The position numbers and the translations under genes were made by a program. Below are positions 22,511 to 34,852 of a stretch of 64,000 nt of DNA, piece after piece; position 1 is the stretch's first letter, and each line of letters opens with the position of its first letter. The DNA is taken from the NCBI RefSeq assembly GCF_958979055.1, contig NC_084891.1, forward strand, positions 26,931,501 to 26,995,500, written 5' to 3'. The stretch comes from Alnus glutinosa (lineage: Eukaryota > Streptophyta > Magnoliopsida > Fagales > Betulaceae). The notes beneath the pieces were generated by a model. The model was not told the DNA's origin. It did no database searches and saw nothing but the letters and a program-made list of their open reading frames with translations.

Positions 22511-23880
22511 AGTGAAGTACCTGTTTAATAACCAATATAGTAAGAAGAAAGTTTAGATCAGCACAGGAGGAACAAATAGAAGTGATCATATGCAAGAAGT
22601 AACCCTCCCATTCTCTAGTAAACATGCTTCCATTGATAGACACACACTCCTGTGCTGAATACAACCAGAAATGTTGAATAAGAGGATGTATTACCCTTTA
22701 AGAAGAGTATCACATAAACATTTACAAGCACTCCAACAATAAGAAAGGCAATCAATCTGATCATATTATACAGCAAGGTCAACAGCCGTGCGTGCATGTA
22801 TGCATTCCTAAATATAGCAAATGACATATTGCCCATCATAAATGGAGGAAGCCATGCTCTTATTAAAACCACCTATCACACCAATGACCTCCGTTATCGA
22901 TCTCTAAGCTTTTTAATACTAAAATTGATTCACATGTACCAATTTTGGACAGATGGCCAATACATCATGAACCAAATGCTTCCAAATTCTGTTCACCATC
23001 AATAACACCCAAAGACTGATTTGAGAGATGCTATATCAATCTCCAACGGGCGGAGCGGGACATGTATAACAGATATGATGACAGGAATAGGCCACACCAG
23101 CATAATGACTTATCAAGCAAACAACCTTTCCGTCTCTCCTCTCTTCTCCCTTCTCTTCTCTCATTTCTGTTTTCTTTTACATGATATTAGCAACTTTTTA
23201 AGCTCGATTGTCAACTTATCGAGCTACTAATATTTTCCTAAACCCAAAAAAATGTATCACAAGTTCTCTCTATCCATCTATCTTCCCCTCAGTAGATAGG
23301 GAAATGATATACCTTCTGGTAACACAGAGCCACACTATTAAGCAAGCCATCAGTAACATCAAATAATCACAAATGGGTCACTAGAAAGAGGATCCATGCG
23401 AAGGCCTCTTCATTTCATTTGCGCTATTCTACCATTTCAACCTCTTCTTAAATTGTAAAACAATACTATACAAGGGAAATACCATAAAACTCATACCCAA
23501 CTCCAAAAACGAAGTCCCAGTATATATACATATAGACTATGGTGCCAGTGCCAACATTTCCAAAGTCAATAAATACTCAAATGCCGCCATTGTTTGCCAA
23601 GCATAATATCACGAAAGTAAACTAAAACCGCTAAAAGAACTTACGGTTAGACCATAACCGTACAGAAAATACAAAACCCAGAACTCCAAACCCCATTTCC
23701 GCTTCCAAAATCATAAATAGAGAAATTACCTTGAACCAGAGCCCCTTGAAATGCTACTCTGAAGTCGCCACTTCTAGGGTTCTCCGCTAATTTTTTCTTG
23801 ACCTCATCGTCTCTGTCTCTGCTCTCTCGGTCCTTTGGATTAATCTGAAATGCGTTATCTGTTTCATATGCTTAGTGGGC
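22511..23880 (-). other. TIC20-I 5' UTR exon and leader intron
   Basis: The coding exon begins at 22520 after an acceptor (CAG at 22523-22521), ten bases before the ATG, so an upstream leader exon is required. A good candidate ends at 23730 (TTCAAG, then donor GTAATTTC) and extends up to about 23850-23880. The intron between, about 1.2 kb, has no recognisable coding content. Confidence 0.6.
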
Positions 23881-24130
23881 TCAGATCCATTCATAGCCGG
23901 CCCATAGAGATAAATTTGGGCCAAGTGAAGCCCATATGACCTTTGTGTCGGCTTTTGCAGAAAAAGCGGTACAAAGTAGAACGCGTTGTGCGCACTCCAC
24001 GTGGTTGCGAAGAAAGCAGGGAGGATTGCCCATTTCCAGGTTTCACTGCCAAGAAAGAGATGAGAGAGAGCGAAAGAAAAGTGAAATAGAGAAACGTGGC
24101 TCAATTCCCCATAAGTCTCACCCACATTTC
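23860..24130. promoter_or_regulatory. Shared divergent promoter of TIC20-I and the RING gene
   Basis: Only a few hundred bases separate the two leaders. The region carries several site-II type words (TGGGC and GGCCCA) in CCGGCCCATAG, TTTGGGCCAAG and GAAGCCCATATG, at 23897-23940. Such motifs are common in promoters of housekeeping and plastid-protein genes and bind TCP-class factors. No convincing TATA box is seen. The head-to-head order suggests co-expression, which is inference. Confidence 0.55.
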
Positions 24131-25581
24131 ACAACACACAGACACAGACACTCGATTCCGTCATATCGATCGGCGCCCCTCTCTGCCGCGAAAAACAACC
24201 GAACCCCTACCCCACGCCGTCATATTCACACCGTTAAGTCTGTCTCTACCGAGGAGCTCTCTCTTCTCCAACTTCCTCTGCAACCCTAGCCCAAACGGTG
24301 CGTTCCACTTCAAGCATTCTTTTCCATATTTTTGCTATTTTTGGTGCTCACAAAAACCAGTTTTTAGACAGTATGAAATCACTAGGATATTTTTTTTAAA
24401 AAAAAAAATTTATAAAAAAAAAAATTGCTGTTCTTTTTTGATTCAGTTAATCACAAACTTAGATAAAGATGTATCTGTGTGTATCGATTTATTTTTGTTA
24501 ATTTTTCCTATTTTATTGTTAATTTTATATTTTGTGATTTTTGAATCTGGAGTTATTTCTGTAAGGTTAAATTAGGTTGTGATTACTGTAAAATACTTGT
24601 GGTTGTGATTTCAGTTAAGGTTAAATTTTGTTGTGGTTTTTGAATTATAGAAACTGGGGAGGAGGTTTATGGACTTTGAGCTTTTAGATCCCATAACCAA
24701 TAGATGCTTTCCTTTTTGATTTTGAAGTAAATTTTACCCTCAACAAAGACAGGAAATGCTTACTATGATTTAAAACAACTGTTGTTGTGAATTTGGTATA
24801 TGTAGTCATATTTTCCTCGCGGTTCTGCTTGAATGTTTCTCAATATGCTTGAAAGATATGCTAGACTGTGTTGCTATTTTTGCAGATGAAAAAACTCTTG
24901 AGTTTCCTATTTTGACTTAGTTACTCACGTTAGATTTCAGTTTCTACTCAGACTTCCATTGCTATTTTGCCAAATTGTTGTCGTCTTAATATGCTATTTT
25001 GAAATCATAAAGACGTAATCACTATGGAAGTACTATGTGATTGGTGTTCCCCCTTAATCTGTTTTCTCAATTTGCTTAACATATCAAAGATGTAATTAAT
25101 TACTTTTCAAGCTCTACAGTGGCAATGTTTAATTGTTTTTCACCTTGTCTGAGAAGGGTTTTAGATTGTATATTTACCCAATTGGTTTTTTGTTAATATG
25201 ATTGCTTGTCAGTTATTGATAATCGCTCACGTTATGAGTTATAATTTTCTCTTGCCTTTTCTGTGGAATAACTATAACTGCAATCCTCTGCTTAGAGCTT
25301 TGGCTTAGAGGCAGGTTTGATATTTTATATATCTAATTTCTTAAGTTTTTGTGCATTTTTCAGGCTGAAGTAGCATTCCAGCTATTTAGTGAGAAAAATG
25401 GTCTGAAGTATGTATCAAATTTTATTGTTCTTATTTATTTATTTTTGTATTCCATTGCTTCTTTGTTAATGGATGTTTATATTAATAATAGCTTGATGTT
25501 GACATTTTTCGGCAAGTCAGGATAAACTAGTCGTCCATTTCGTACTTAGTGCTTCCTCTTGCGGTAGACTTTCTAGTGATT

Positions 25582-28002
25582 ATGGGGTCAGCTTGTTGTG
25601 TTGCTGCAAGGGATAAAACCCTCTCCCAAGGAGCTGGAGGTGAAACTTTGCATAGGAATGTCATACATTCACCATCATGGAGCTGCCGGTGGGATAGTAG
25701 AGGGCGTGTGGCTGGCGAAATTGAGAATCCGTCAGATCATGTGTCCCATGGAAACAGCAGGAATTATAGCATGGAGTTAAAAGGGTCCTTAGGTTCTGAA
25801 AGAGGTCATTTGTCTGATGTGGGAAGCCTCATGGACAATTTTGGAACACCCACCTCTCTGAAGTCTCCAGTTCATGAAGGAGTTGATGTGAATCTGATGA
25901 CTCCGCATTCAGGTAAATCCTTCAAATGTATAGTTTGCCTGCATCAAAGCAATTTAGACTTTTAAACTTCAATTATTATTTCTTTTTTTGAAAATCAAAC
26001 TTCAAACCTTTTCCCCCATTTGACCCCTTGTCTACGGTATTTAAGCCATTTTGTCTTTGAAAACTAATTTTTCACACGAGGTACAATGTGTTGAACTATT
26101 GGCCTCTGACAAACAAGAAATGCTTTTCAGTTGAAAATATTACCTTGCCTACTCCTTTGATGATGAAAGAGAGACAACAATTCTTTCATGATTGGGCCTT
26201 AATAGGAAATCCCGGTGTTGCTGTAACCAGCACATCTGATAGGGGACCATATTATACCTTTTGTTTCAAAATGGATATTAAAGTTGTTACTTCCTTCAAG
26301 CAATTGTTGTCTAAGGTGCTTCTGTTTAGGCAGAAGAACCTGCCCAAAGATAGTTGTATTTACTATAGAAAATTACAATACAGAAATATCGTCTATCTGT
26401 CTGTGGCAGGATGTGACATTTGTCCCTGCACACACATCACAATTTTGTTATGTTGTAAATTACTTTCATGTTTGTATCATTAATGTATCTGTCTTCCTCC
26501 TACTTGCCTCCCCTTTTCCCTTTTGCATTGTAATTCTTTTTTCTTTTTCTTTGGAGTACTGGGCTTACGCAATGCTCCTTTTGGATCCTCCAAGCTGTAA
26601 GCTTTTTAGTGGATCTTCATGTGATCATGCTCTTGGCCACCTCTGTTATTGTGCCATGGGAAAAATAACAAAGGGATGATGATGTACAATTTACATCTCA
26701 CGTCTCTGGATGTAGTGGGGCATAAACCCTTGGTTTGCCTTCCCACTTCCATTTCATATGACACTGGATTAAGGCTTTGCCATTTCCATTTCATATTGTA
26801 GTGCAATATCGTGATTTGGTTTGTGGATTGATGTCTTTTGCTGCTTGCACCTTCTGTCCACTGATGTTGTTGTGCTTGGTGCAGATGTGTCCATGGTAAG
26901 CAATTTTTCTACAGAGGTAAGTTTGAAGCAAATGTAATTTTGTTTAGTAGAAGTTTTGTAGTTTGCTTCTTATTGCTCAAGCATTTTCTTCCCTCATCCT
27001 TAGATTAATGCCTAAGCCTCTTTCATTATCTTTTAGGTGAAGAACTTAGCAGGATCACCAGAAATTGTGGAGTCATCTGCACCAAATCTTTCATTCACCA
27101 TACCCTCAGTTCTCTCAACACCATCCATCGATACTCTGCCTCCCCATGCTTATCCGCTTCTTCCCAACTCAACACCGTCAAGACGGGCCCGTCGTTCACC
27201 TGGACACCAGCTATTGCGGCAGGTCTCTGATAGTCGAATCTTGCGACTGAAATCGCCAAATAACAACTCAATATCTGAAGGAAGGCCGTCTTTTGTACTC
27301 TCCACTGGCAGCAACGACCTAGCAACTGGATCCCAATGTGGATCTTCTGATGGCTGGTCAATCCGCACCTTTTCTGAGCTTGTGGCGTCTTCACAAAGAG
27401 AAAGGTGGTCTTTTGACAGTGAGCACTTTGGCTCCGGCCATGGCAAGGTAAGTGGATCAAGCAGCAGGTTCTCATGTTCTCCCTCTGTAGAATTGCACTG
27501 TTGTGGAGCCTGCTCAAAGCTCCTAACAGAGAGATCTTCATGGAGCAGCCAGAAATTGCTCGTCAGCAATGAGGTCCCAGTGGCTTCCGTGCTGGTCTGT
27601 GGGCATGCTTACCATGCTGAATGCCTGGAGACTATGACAGTGGAGGATGACCGGTATGACCCGCCTTGCCCAATTTGTACGGTTGGAGAAAAGGAAGTCT
27701 CAAAAATGTCAAGAAAAGCTTTAAGAATAGAAGCAGAGTTGAAGGCAAAGAACTATAAGATATCCAAAAACCGGGTTGTGGATAGTTACCTCGATTGTGA
27801 TTTTGATGTTTTTGATCGTCAAAAAGATGCTGAACACAAGGGAAAAGTTCCCAAGATGGAACCCAGTTCTAGCACGAGGAATTCATTTGCGAGGCCTTTC
27901 TTGAGGCGGCACTTCTCTATTGGTTCTAAGTGGAGTAGGTCCCTTTCAGAGAGTGATTCTGCCAGGAAGAAGGGTTTTTGGGCAAGATATCGCAAAGATT
28001 GA
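25582..28002 (+). CDS. RING-finger protein with acylated N-terminus, probable E3 ubiquitin ligase
   Basis: Three coding exons: 25582-25912, 26885-26916 (only 32 bases) and 27037-28002. They join in phase to 442 residues. The N-terminus MGSACC fits N-myristoylation at Gly2 and palmitoylation at Cys5 and Cys6, so membrane attachment is likely. A long Ser/Pro-rich, probably disordered middle (120-270) includes an Arg-rich patch. A RING-type zinc finger follows: Cys277, Cys280, Cys309, His311, His314, Cys317, Cys332 and Cys335 in CGAC...CGHAYHAEC...CPIC. The last 100 residues are basic and Ser-rich. The leader is spliced too, with exons ending at 24297 and 25407 and an acceptor at 25520. E3 activity is inferred from the RING. 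From memory it matches Arabidopsis At1g75400/At1g19680, which lack a common gene name. Confidence 0.9.
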
Positions 28003-28708
28003 CCTCTCAAACTGGAAAGTGGTGAGTGAGAACCTCGCTCATTGTAAGATGTGACACTCACCATTTAGGATGTTTCTTCCTTAAAAATGTAGCCTAGCCT
28101 CGCTAATAAATTTAGTTTAAATATTATTTCTTTTGAGGATTTTCCCTGAAATTTCAGTGGTATGACCCAGCCCGCATGGGAGTCATATGAAACGAAAATT
28201 TTGTTGTAGTCATATGAAACGACAGAGAGAGAGGTGTGAAAAACGTGGTTAAACCGATCTCGTCCAGAAAATCGGCTCATTAATAATGTGGATTTAGCCA
28301 GCCTTATCAAAAAGGTTTGTGAGAATAATCGAGCTGAATCAATCACTTAAAAAAAAAAAATTGTCTGTCTACTACTTTGTTCTATCATCTTCTTCAACTG
28401 GCTTCCATTAAACCCTGTATATTCCTGCTATATACGCAAAAGCCACCGAGGATTTTAGCTAACCTTTTTGCTCCCTTTTGTGCTTGCCAGCAGATTTGCA
28501 CCCAAATCATACAGGTCAACTAATGCCGCACGAGCTAGCTATAGGTCTCGGGGTCTTGTCGTTCAACTTGGGCGTTCCTCAAAGACAGCGTAGCTTGTTT
28601 TCTTTGACTATATATTTCCTAAAGAGAATTATTCATCACCAGTGCATTCACCACGGCCCAATCTGAATTGGCAAGGAAGTATCTAAGACAAAATAATAAG
28701 GATAAAAG

Positions 28709-28752
<44 letters not shown>

Positions 28753-30854
28753 AAAAAAAAAAAAAGGATTGGAAGAAATTTTTTTAATATATTAACCTGA
28801 CATGTCTTAAAAATATATTTGAAAATCACATGTTCGGTTAATTATATTAAATGTACGTGTTCGGTTAATTGTATTAAATGCATGTAAAAGTTAATTGAAT
28901 TGCTTTGAGAAAAACTTGGCTTAAATAACAATGTACAACAATCAAACGATTTCAGTAAAGAGGCCGTACTACAGGTTCCCTTTTCTTTTTTATTTTCTTT
29001 ATAATATGAGAAACAAAACGAAAAACACAAACATATGTCATTATATTACCCGACAAAAAAGGTGCAACTATTTGCTGCAAAAACTAGGAATTTTCACGTC
29101 CCTAAACAAATCCTACACGGAGATAATTGTGTTGGTAACACCCGTCCTTGGGTGGGTTTCGCTTCTTTCCACTCATCCGTCCGATCACCATCCCAACCTT
29201 TTGCTGACTATGAGAACCATGGATTTATTCTTGTGCTTCAAAGTTTGTACACCTGAAAACTGGGATTTTGGAGACTAAGCAAGTATGTGGAGGCAATGCA
29301 TGATGACGCGGGCCTTATTGATTTTTGGCACGGATGTCAAGAACTTAGGTCACCAGTAAAGGCGGTTAATAGTGCATAAAGTATCTAGAGGATCCAAACA
29401 CAATTATAGAAAAAAAAATATGGAGAAGAGAAATACAAAGTATTAACAAAAAGCAAAATGTCTACAAATATAGAGAACGTAAAACAATGCAGCAACAGCA
29501 AAGAGGCGGAACAGGGGCTAGGAGTCGCGCAACGCCGGCGCATGTAGACCACGCACCAGTGTTGGAAGACCTCTCTCCAGTAGAGGAAGCCGTGGGCTAC
29601 TGCAAACCATTGACATGAAAGGCGGGGGAAGGCGAGGAGGAGGACTGTGGCCACCATGCGCCGTTGGATGAGAAATAAATGTTGAGGCGTGCAAGCCACG
29701 CGTGTCATGCTGGATGTTGAGCAGGAACATAGATCAAGATTTGAAATTGTCGATCCAAGATCTGAACCAATCACGGCGAAAGACACGGTGGAGGAAGGCA
29801 GAGAGCCACGAGAGCAGCGTTGATATGTAGAAAAGTTGATAAAGTGCCTTCAAGGAAGACACAGATAGGGTTGGAGATAACTCCAGCAGGCAACAGGATA
29901 AGAGCTTCTAAGGAGGCGTTAGTAGAAAGAGAAAAAGGGATGAGAGAATGAGAAAAGGGAGAGGAGGAGGGAAAAGCACAGAGCTTCCCTCCTCCTATGG
30001 TATTTGGACGGAATGAATTTTAGGAATTTTTAGAGAAATGAGGTTTAGAGAGGAGGAGCGTCTCTCTCTACTTGTAAGAGTTTTTTAAGTTTACAAGTGG
30101 ATGTTAATCATCATATTGTTACACTCAATTATCCATATTCTTTCTACTTCCTTGTTCCAGCTTTTTTATTTTTTTTATATATATAAAAAAAAAACATATT
30201 TATTATTTTGCGTGTGTTCTTTACTTCTCTTGGGCCATCATAAATTTTGAATTTTGCACAGAAGATATAAGATAATTATGAATTCTCGACTAAAACTAAT
30301 TAATGAAGTGTTCCTTTAAATATTTTTGGTGTAAAATTTCTACTAATCCTTCAATATTTGGTTACTTTTGTATGAACAAAGTTCAAAAGAAACTATTATG
30401 TTATAATTTGGCTTTAACATGACGATAACATGGTTGATCCTTAATTTTGTCTCTACTTCTCAATTTTAATGTATAAAGTCACCATCTTAAAAGGATATAT
30501 ACAAACTAAATTGAAATTTTTAAGACAGATAATTAATCCAATGGGTGGGTAAGTTTTATAATAACTCTCTATAACCAAATTGTACAAGAATCCTAATCCA
30601 TCTAATTTGATATCCTGACACCTACTCCATGAGGATCAGGATCCTCTCCAGTTAAGAAGAATTAAAGAGAAGCCAATCGTTTATACACAAAAATATTTTT
30701 ATAATTTCACATCTCTTTCAACCGGAGATGATCCTGATGCACTCCATGAAAGCTACCACTACTACCGGACGAGAACATCTATAAAGTTTTAATAATAGGC
30801 TGGCCCAAAAATCACACGAATTGAAAGATGAGGAAAAAAAAATAAAAGGAGAAA
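28003..30854. other. RING-gene 3' UTR and intergenic region
   Basis: Up to about 28370 this is probably 3' UTR. A T run of 38 followed by A-rich sequence lies at 28711-28765. A GC-richer block at about 29500-30070 reads on the minus strand as CT-rich sequence with CCTCCTCCT and CTCTCTCTC words. It resembles a transposon leader, but no family can be named. There is no supported gene. Confidence 0.5.
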
Positions 30855-30938
30855 TGTCAGAAGTGGGATTTGAACCCACGCCCTCTCACGAAGACCAGAA
30901 CTTGAGTCTGGCGCCTTAGACCACTCGGCCATCCTGAC
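30855..30938 (-). tRNA. tRNA-Leu(CAA)
   Basis: The minus strand reads as an 84-nt class-II tRNA. The acceptor stem GTCAGGA pairs with TTCTGAC and is followed by discriminator A. The D-arm has GCCGAGTGGTCTAAGGCG. The anticodon stem CCAGA/TCTGG encloses CTCAAGT with anticodon CAA (30904-30902). A long variable arm and the T-arm GTGGGTTCAAATCCCAC complete it. The anticodon stem closes without an intron. A run of A/T follows the 3' end, consistent with pol III termination. Confidence 0.97.
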
Positions 30939-31843
30939 TGGTTATGCTCAATCTTGGTTAAACATATTAAAAACATGGTTTTAATGAGTTCACTCTTTTC
31001 AAAGACCCTACACAAGCACACATAATCCAATTTTATGGAGTGTGGGACCGTTGGGTGTACACGGAATGGTAGATCAGTCATGGACAATTTTCTTTTAATT
31101 TTGGTTGGTGAATTATTTTCAACAAAATTTTTGAAAAATTGTATGGGAAAATTTTATATTTTAAAGACACATGTCAGTTTAACAGACTAAATTATTATTA
31201 TTATTATTTTCAATCTTGTTTAGAAGAAAACTTTGTTCACTTGAGACCAAATACATTAGCAATATTTATATAATTTATAGCTTTAAGATCTTTTTAATGG
31301 GTAAGCTGCAACAATTTCATGCTTGAAGTCTATTCTTTGGTTAATATTTTGGCTATCAATCAACACAATCTATTAACCGATTGGACCTTTGCTCAGAAAA
31401 TAATAATAATAGTAGTAGCTAACTGGTTATTAAGAAGCAAAAGGACGACTATATATCTAATTCGAGTAATGCTATTATTTACACTAATTGATGTATTATG
31501 TTTTAAATGATTTTTAATGTCAGACACTTTAAGAAAGGCCAACCAGTAAAATAAATGTAATAAATAAGTATAAAGAGTAGTATTACAAGCATTACATTAC
31601 TATCTTATTCAGCACGTAACAATGCTACTTCTAATGCATTTTTTTTTTTTTTTATTATTATTATTTTGGGTAAGCAAAATTTATATCACTATTTAAAATA
31701 TGTTTTTCACATCATTTTTTTAATCCTAGACGTAGTCAAGTTCAATCCATCTTTAAGTTTTCCCTTTTCAAATAATTTTCAGACCATCCTTAAATATCAT
31801 CAAGAATGGAGCAATTGTTATTGTCACAACTATTCACTAGAGG
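30939..31843. other. Gene-free AT-rich stretch
   Basis: No exon or RNA gene. The sequence at 31828-31843 is the left target duplication of the SINE that follows. Confidence 0.5.
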
Positions 31844-31956
31844 CGTCTCCAAGGGGTAGCTCAATCGGCTAGAGACCACGCCTCATGAAGCGAAGGTTAC
31901 TAGTTCGAATCCCCCTTTCCCCTCTTATGTGGACATATCAAAAAAAAAAAAAAAAA
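31844..31956 (+). mobile_element. Complete tRNA-derived SINE with 16-bp target duplication
   Basis: The element carries a pol III A box (TAGCTCAATCGG) and B box (AGTTCGAATCC), a short body CCTCTTATGTGGACATATC and a poly-A tail. The flanks are an exact 16-bp duplication, AACTATTCACTAGAGG (31828-31843 and 31957-31972). The perfect duplication implies a fairly recent insertion. It is not a functional tRNA gene: the anticodon arm and acceptor stem do not pair. Confidence 0.92.
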
Positions 31957-32094
31957 AACTATTCACTAGAGGTCCGCCCATACAGCTGCTCCAGAGAATT
32001 TTCAAGCCAAGTCGCCAGTCGCCAGTCCAAATCTTCTATCTCTTCGGTATATACTGTATATCAATGTTGCAGAGGTGTCATAGTGCACTCCTCT

Positions 32095-34852
32095 CTATAA
32101 ATGGTTGATAATGCTCTGCAAACCTGATCTATAACTTGGATGGAGAAGCCTCATTCCTAGTTCCTTCTTCACACGAGAATTGGAAACTCGCTTCTCACCT
32201 CTTCGACTACCCTGCTCAACAACTGATTCTGATTTCCCGGCGGATTGCTTGATCCGGCCAGGCCACTTCTTCTCAACCAAGTCTCCTGCATATGCAAAGA
32301 CTTCTTCCCGAGGGGCTGGGTCGTCATCAACGACATTGTAAACTTTCCTGAAACAAAAATCACAGGCAGTAAGCAAGGAAAGTGTTTCCCGCTGCAAGCA
32401 TATTAAACAAGGTTGGAAATTATTTAATTTAGAACAGAATGAAAAGTTTTATGTGATAGACGGGGTTGAAGAATAAGAATTGGAAAATGCTAAACTTCCA
32501 ACTATTTTACGACTCTTGATTTGTGTCATCGTGTGATTGGAGAATGTTAAAATTATTTTTTTAGTGGCCAATGTGTCTCCAACCACATGCTAACACGTGT
32601 TAGAAGTTGTAAAAAAATTGTATGTCTAGCATTTACTTGTAAGAATATATGTGACACATGTGCCTCGTACATGGTGGTCTTTAAGAAAAGAGTGACATTC
32701 AAAGTTTATGAATATGCCTTTTACATTATGAGGCCTTGGGATTCCAGTTACTGATTTAGCAGAACATTTTCTTTTCCTGTTAAGAAGGAAATAATCCAGA
32801 TGGAGATTGTTTACCAATATCTTAAATATCAAGAATCTTATTACATTTGTTTTTCTAGCAATCCATCAGAACAGGATAAAAAACGAATGAGAAAATATAG
32901 CTGACTTTAGGAAGGCTGATGATTGGAACCTACCCGGGGGAAGGTGTGTCAATACTGGCCTTAAGTGCCTGACAAATGTCCTCAACATGAATTCTGGATG
33001 TATATTGCCTGTATACTCTCATCTTCTGACCTTCTGACAATGATCCTTGCTTAATTATTGTATCAACAGCACTGAAATGGAAAATAGTTCACCATAAAAA
33101 CCAACCTTTAGCATGGAAAATTTGAACCAAAACTTAACTCCATCAGAGCATAGGCTCTAGGCCAAACTGATTTTCTTTAAATGATCGATGAGCTAACAAG
33201 AAATATATCAAATGATATTGGCATCATTTCATAGCAGATTTTTTTTTTGATTGAGTACATTTCATGGCAGATTTTAATTACAATAAAGCTTATAGCATGA
33301 AACATCAAGCTAAAACTCATATCGATATTGGTTAAATCCCAATGAAAAGTGACAAGGTGAACTGTTTAGTTAAACTACAGATCCAAAACAAAAGGCAGCT
33401 ATTTGGTCATACTTAAAAAAGTTCATTACAACCTTCTACCAGGGCCGTAGATACCTCCTAGCCGAAATACTTGTGCCGAGAGCCCAAGATCATCACCCAG
33501 ATTTAACCATTTCTTCTCAGCAACCAACCTTAAGTTAGCCAACTCACTTGTGGGGCTAGTAGGATAACTGCCATAGGATAATGCACATATTTAGGGCAAT
33601 TGATGTCACTGCAGGCACAGGATTTTGCATGCTTAAGAGGTTAGTTAAGATGCACTTGCTTACTCCTCATCTACCCATGCACCACCACAATCTCCATATA
33701 CACCTGCCAAAAAAGCAGTTTCTCCAGAGTCAAAGACCAACTCAGGAGTTTCAGAGAAAAATGAAATGAAAAACAGTAGGATCCAAGGTTGAGAGTAGGA
33801 GCTGCAAAGAATATGATTAGGAGTTCTGAAGTGAATTACTGTTCAGCATTGTTACTCCTCGTCCAAGGGCCGTGTGGTACATATGTTGCAAACTGTCTTT
33901 GAAGAAAATTGCAATCCTAGAGTGTCTAATTGCTCATAGCTCTTGTATTCATATTGAGATTAATAAACACGACAAGCCGACAATGAAGTGTATCAGACAA
34001 TAACATAGACCTCCAATCCCGAAGCCAAAGACAATCATAAATTAAAAGATGTCACATTCATGTAACTATGATGTAAATTTTGGTTCATTGGGAATTCGAA
34101 TATACACATACTAGTTGATGACAAATAACAAAGCCATCGAAGATTTCCGTCCATTAATGTGCTCTTTAGAAGTTCTTCATGCCGAAGCATCTACAAAATT
34201 GATAAGAACACAATGGGAAAAAATTATCTCATTGAAAACGGATCACCCCAAGACAGAAAATCAATTCAGCACAGCCTTAAAAATAAAAATGACTAAAAGT
34301 ACTTCTAACATACCGGGTCACCAATACCCACAACAGGCGGGATCGAGACAACAAGGTGGGTATGATATTTCATAGTATCTAGAATGCTCTGTCTGTGATT
34401 TAATCAAAAGAGAAACAATTAAGTGCCAAAACAAGCAAACACAGAATTTAAATAAAGAGCGAAAAATGGGTACTTTAAATTCACACACACTCACTCTGGC
34501 TCATTTGCATCGAAAACGTAAGAATCAAATCCCATCTCTTCAAGCTTCTTCTTCTTCACCATGCTCGTGCAAGTCCCAGAGACAACCCTAATGTTCAATT
34601 AAAAAACCCAATGTGTTTACTCTTTTCAAAACCACTTCACAAAGGAATGCTTTGTAAATTCAACTCAAGCCCAAGAGAGAGATTAATTATAGCAAGGAAA
34701 GCTAATCAGTGGAAAGGAACTTACCATCCTTGGTTATTGAGCTCTCGAGCGAAGAACTGTGCGACGAAACCCATTCCGAGACAGAACATCCGGTTCCGAG
34801 ATTTCGGCTCCGATGGATCGGTTTCGGAACGTGAATCGTCAGCGGCTGCCAT
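32095..34852 (-). CDS. NAD(P)-binding Rossmann-fold protein (extended SDR/epimerase-like)
   Basis: Eight exons on the minus strand: 34852-34725, 34587-34495, 34392-34314, 34190-34112, 33703-33664, 33567-33433, 33071-32934 and 32347-32095. They total 945 bases, and every phase closes to give 314 residues. The N-terminus has the dinucleotide loop GMGFVAQFFA (residues 26-35). Then come SIPPVVGIGDP, the strand-plus-active-site segment CYLSSTSVYGD, RLGGIYGPGR and SRIHVEDICQAL, the landmarks of the NAD-dependent epimerase/dehydratase fold. The substrate is unknown. It resembles bacterial YeeZ-type proteins and, from memory, Arabidopsis At1g19690. No clear transit peptide is seen, so location is open. 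The acidic, Ser-rich first 20 residues are typical of the plant version. The short 40-base exon carries the catalytic Tyr region. Confidence 0.92.

Noticed and set aside
27095-27569. Minus-strand frames of about 140 residues
   Set aside because: Shadows of RING-gene exon 3, which has clear homology and splice structure on the plus strand.
29385-30070. Possible GC-richer gene on the minus strand
   Set aside because: Overlapping frames change register, no domain is recognisable, and the CT-rich texture suggests a repeat leader.
31844-31930. Possible tRNA gene
   Set aside because: A and B boxes are present but no cloverleaf forms; poly-A and the target duplication show it is a SINE.
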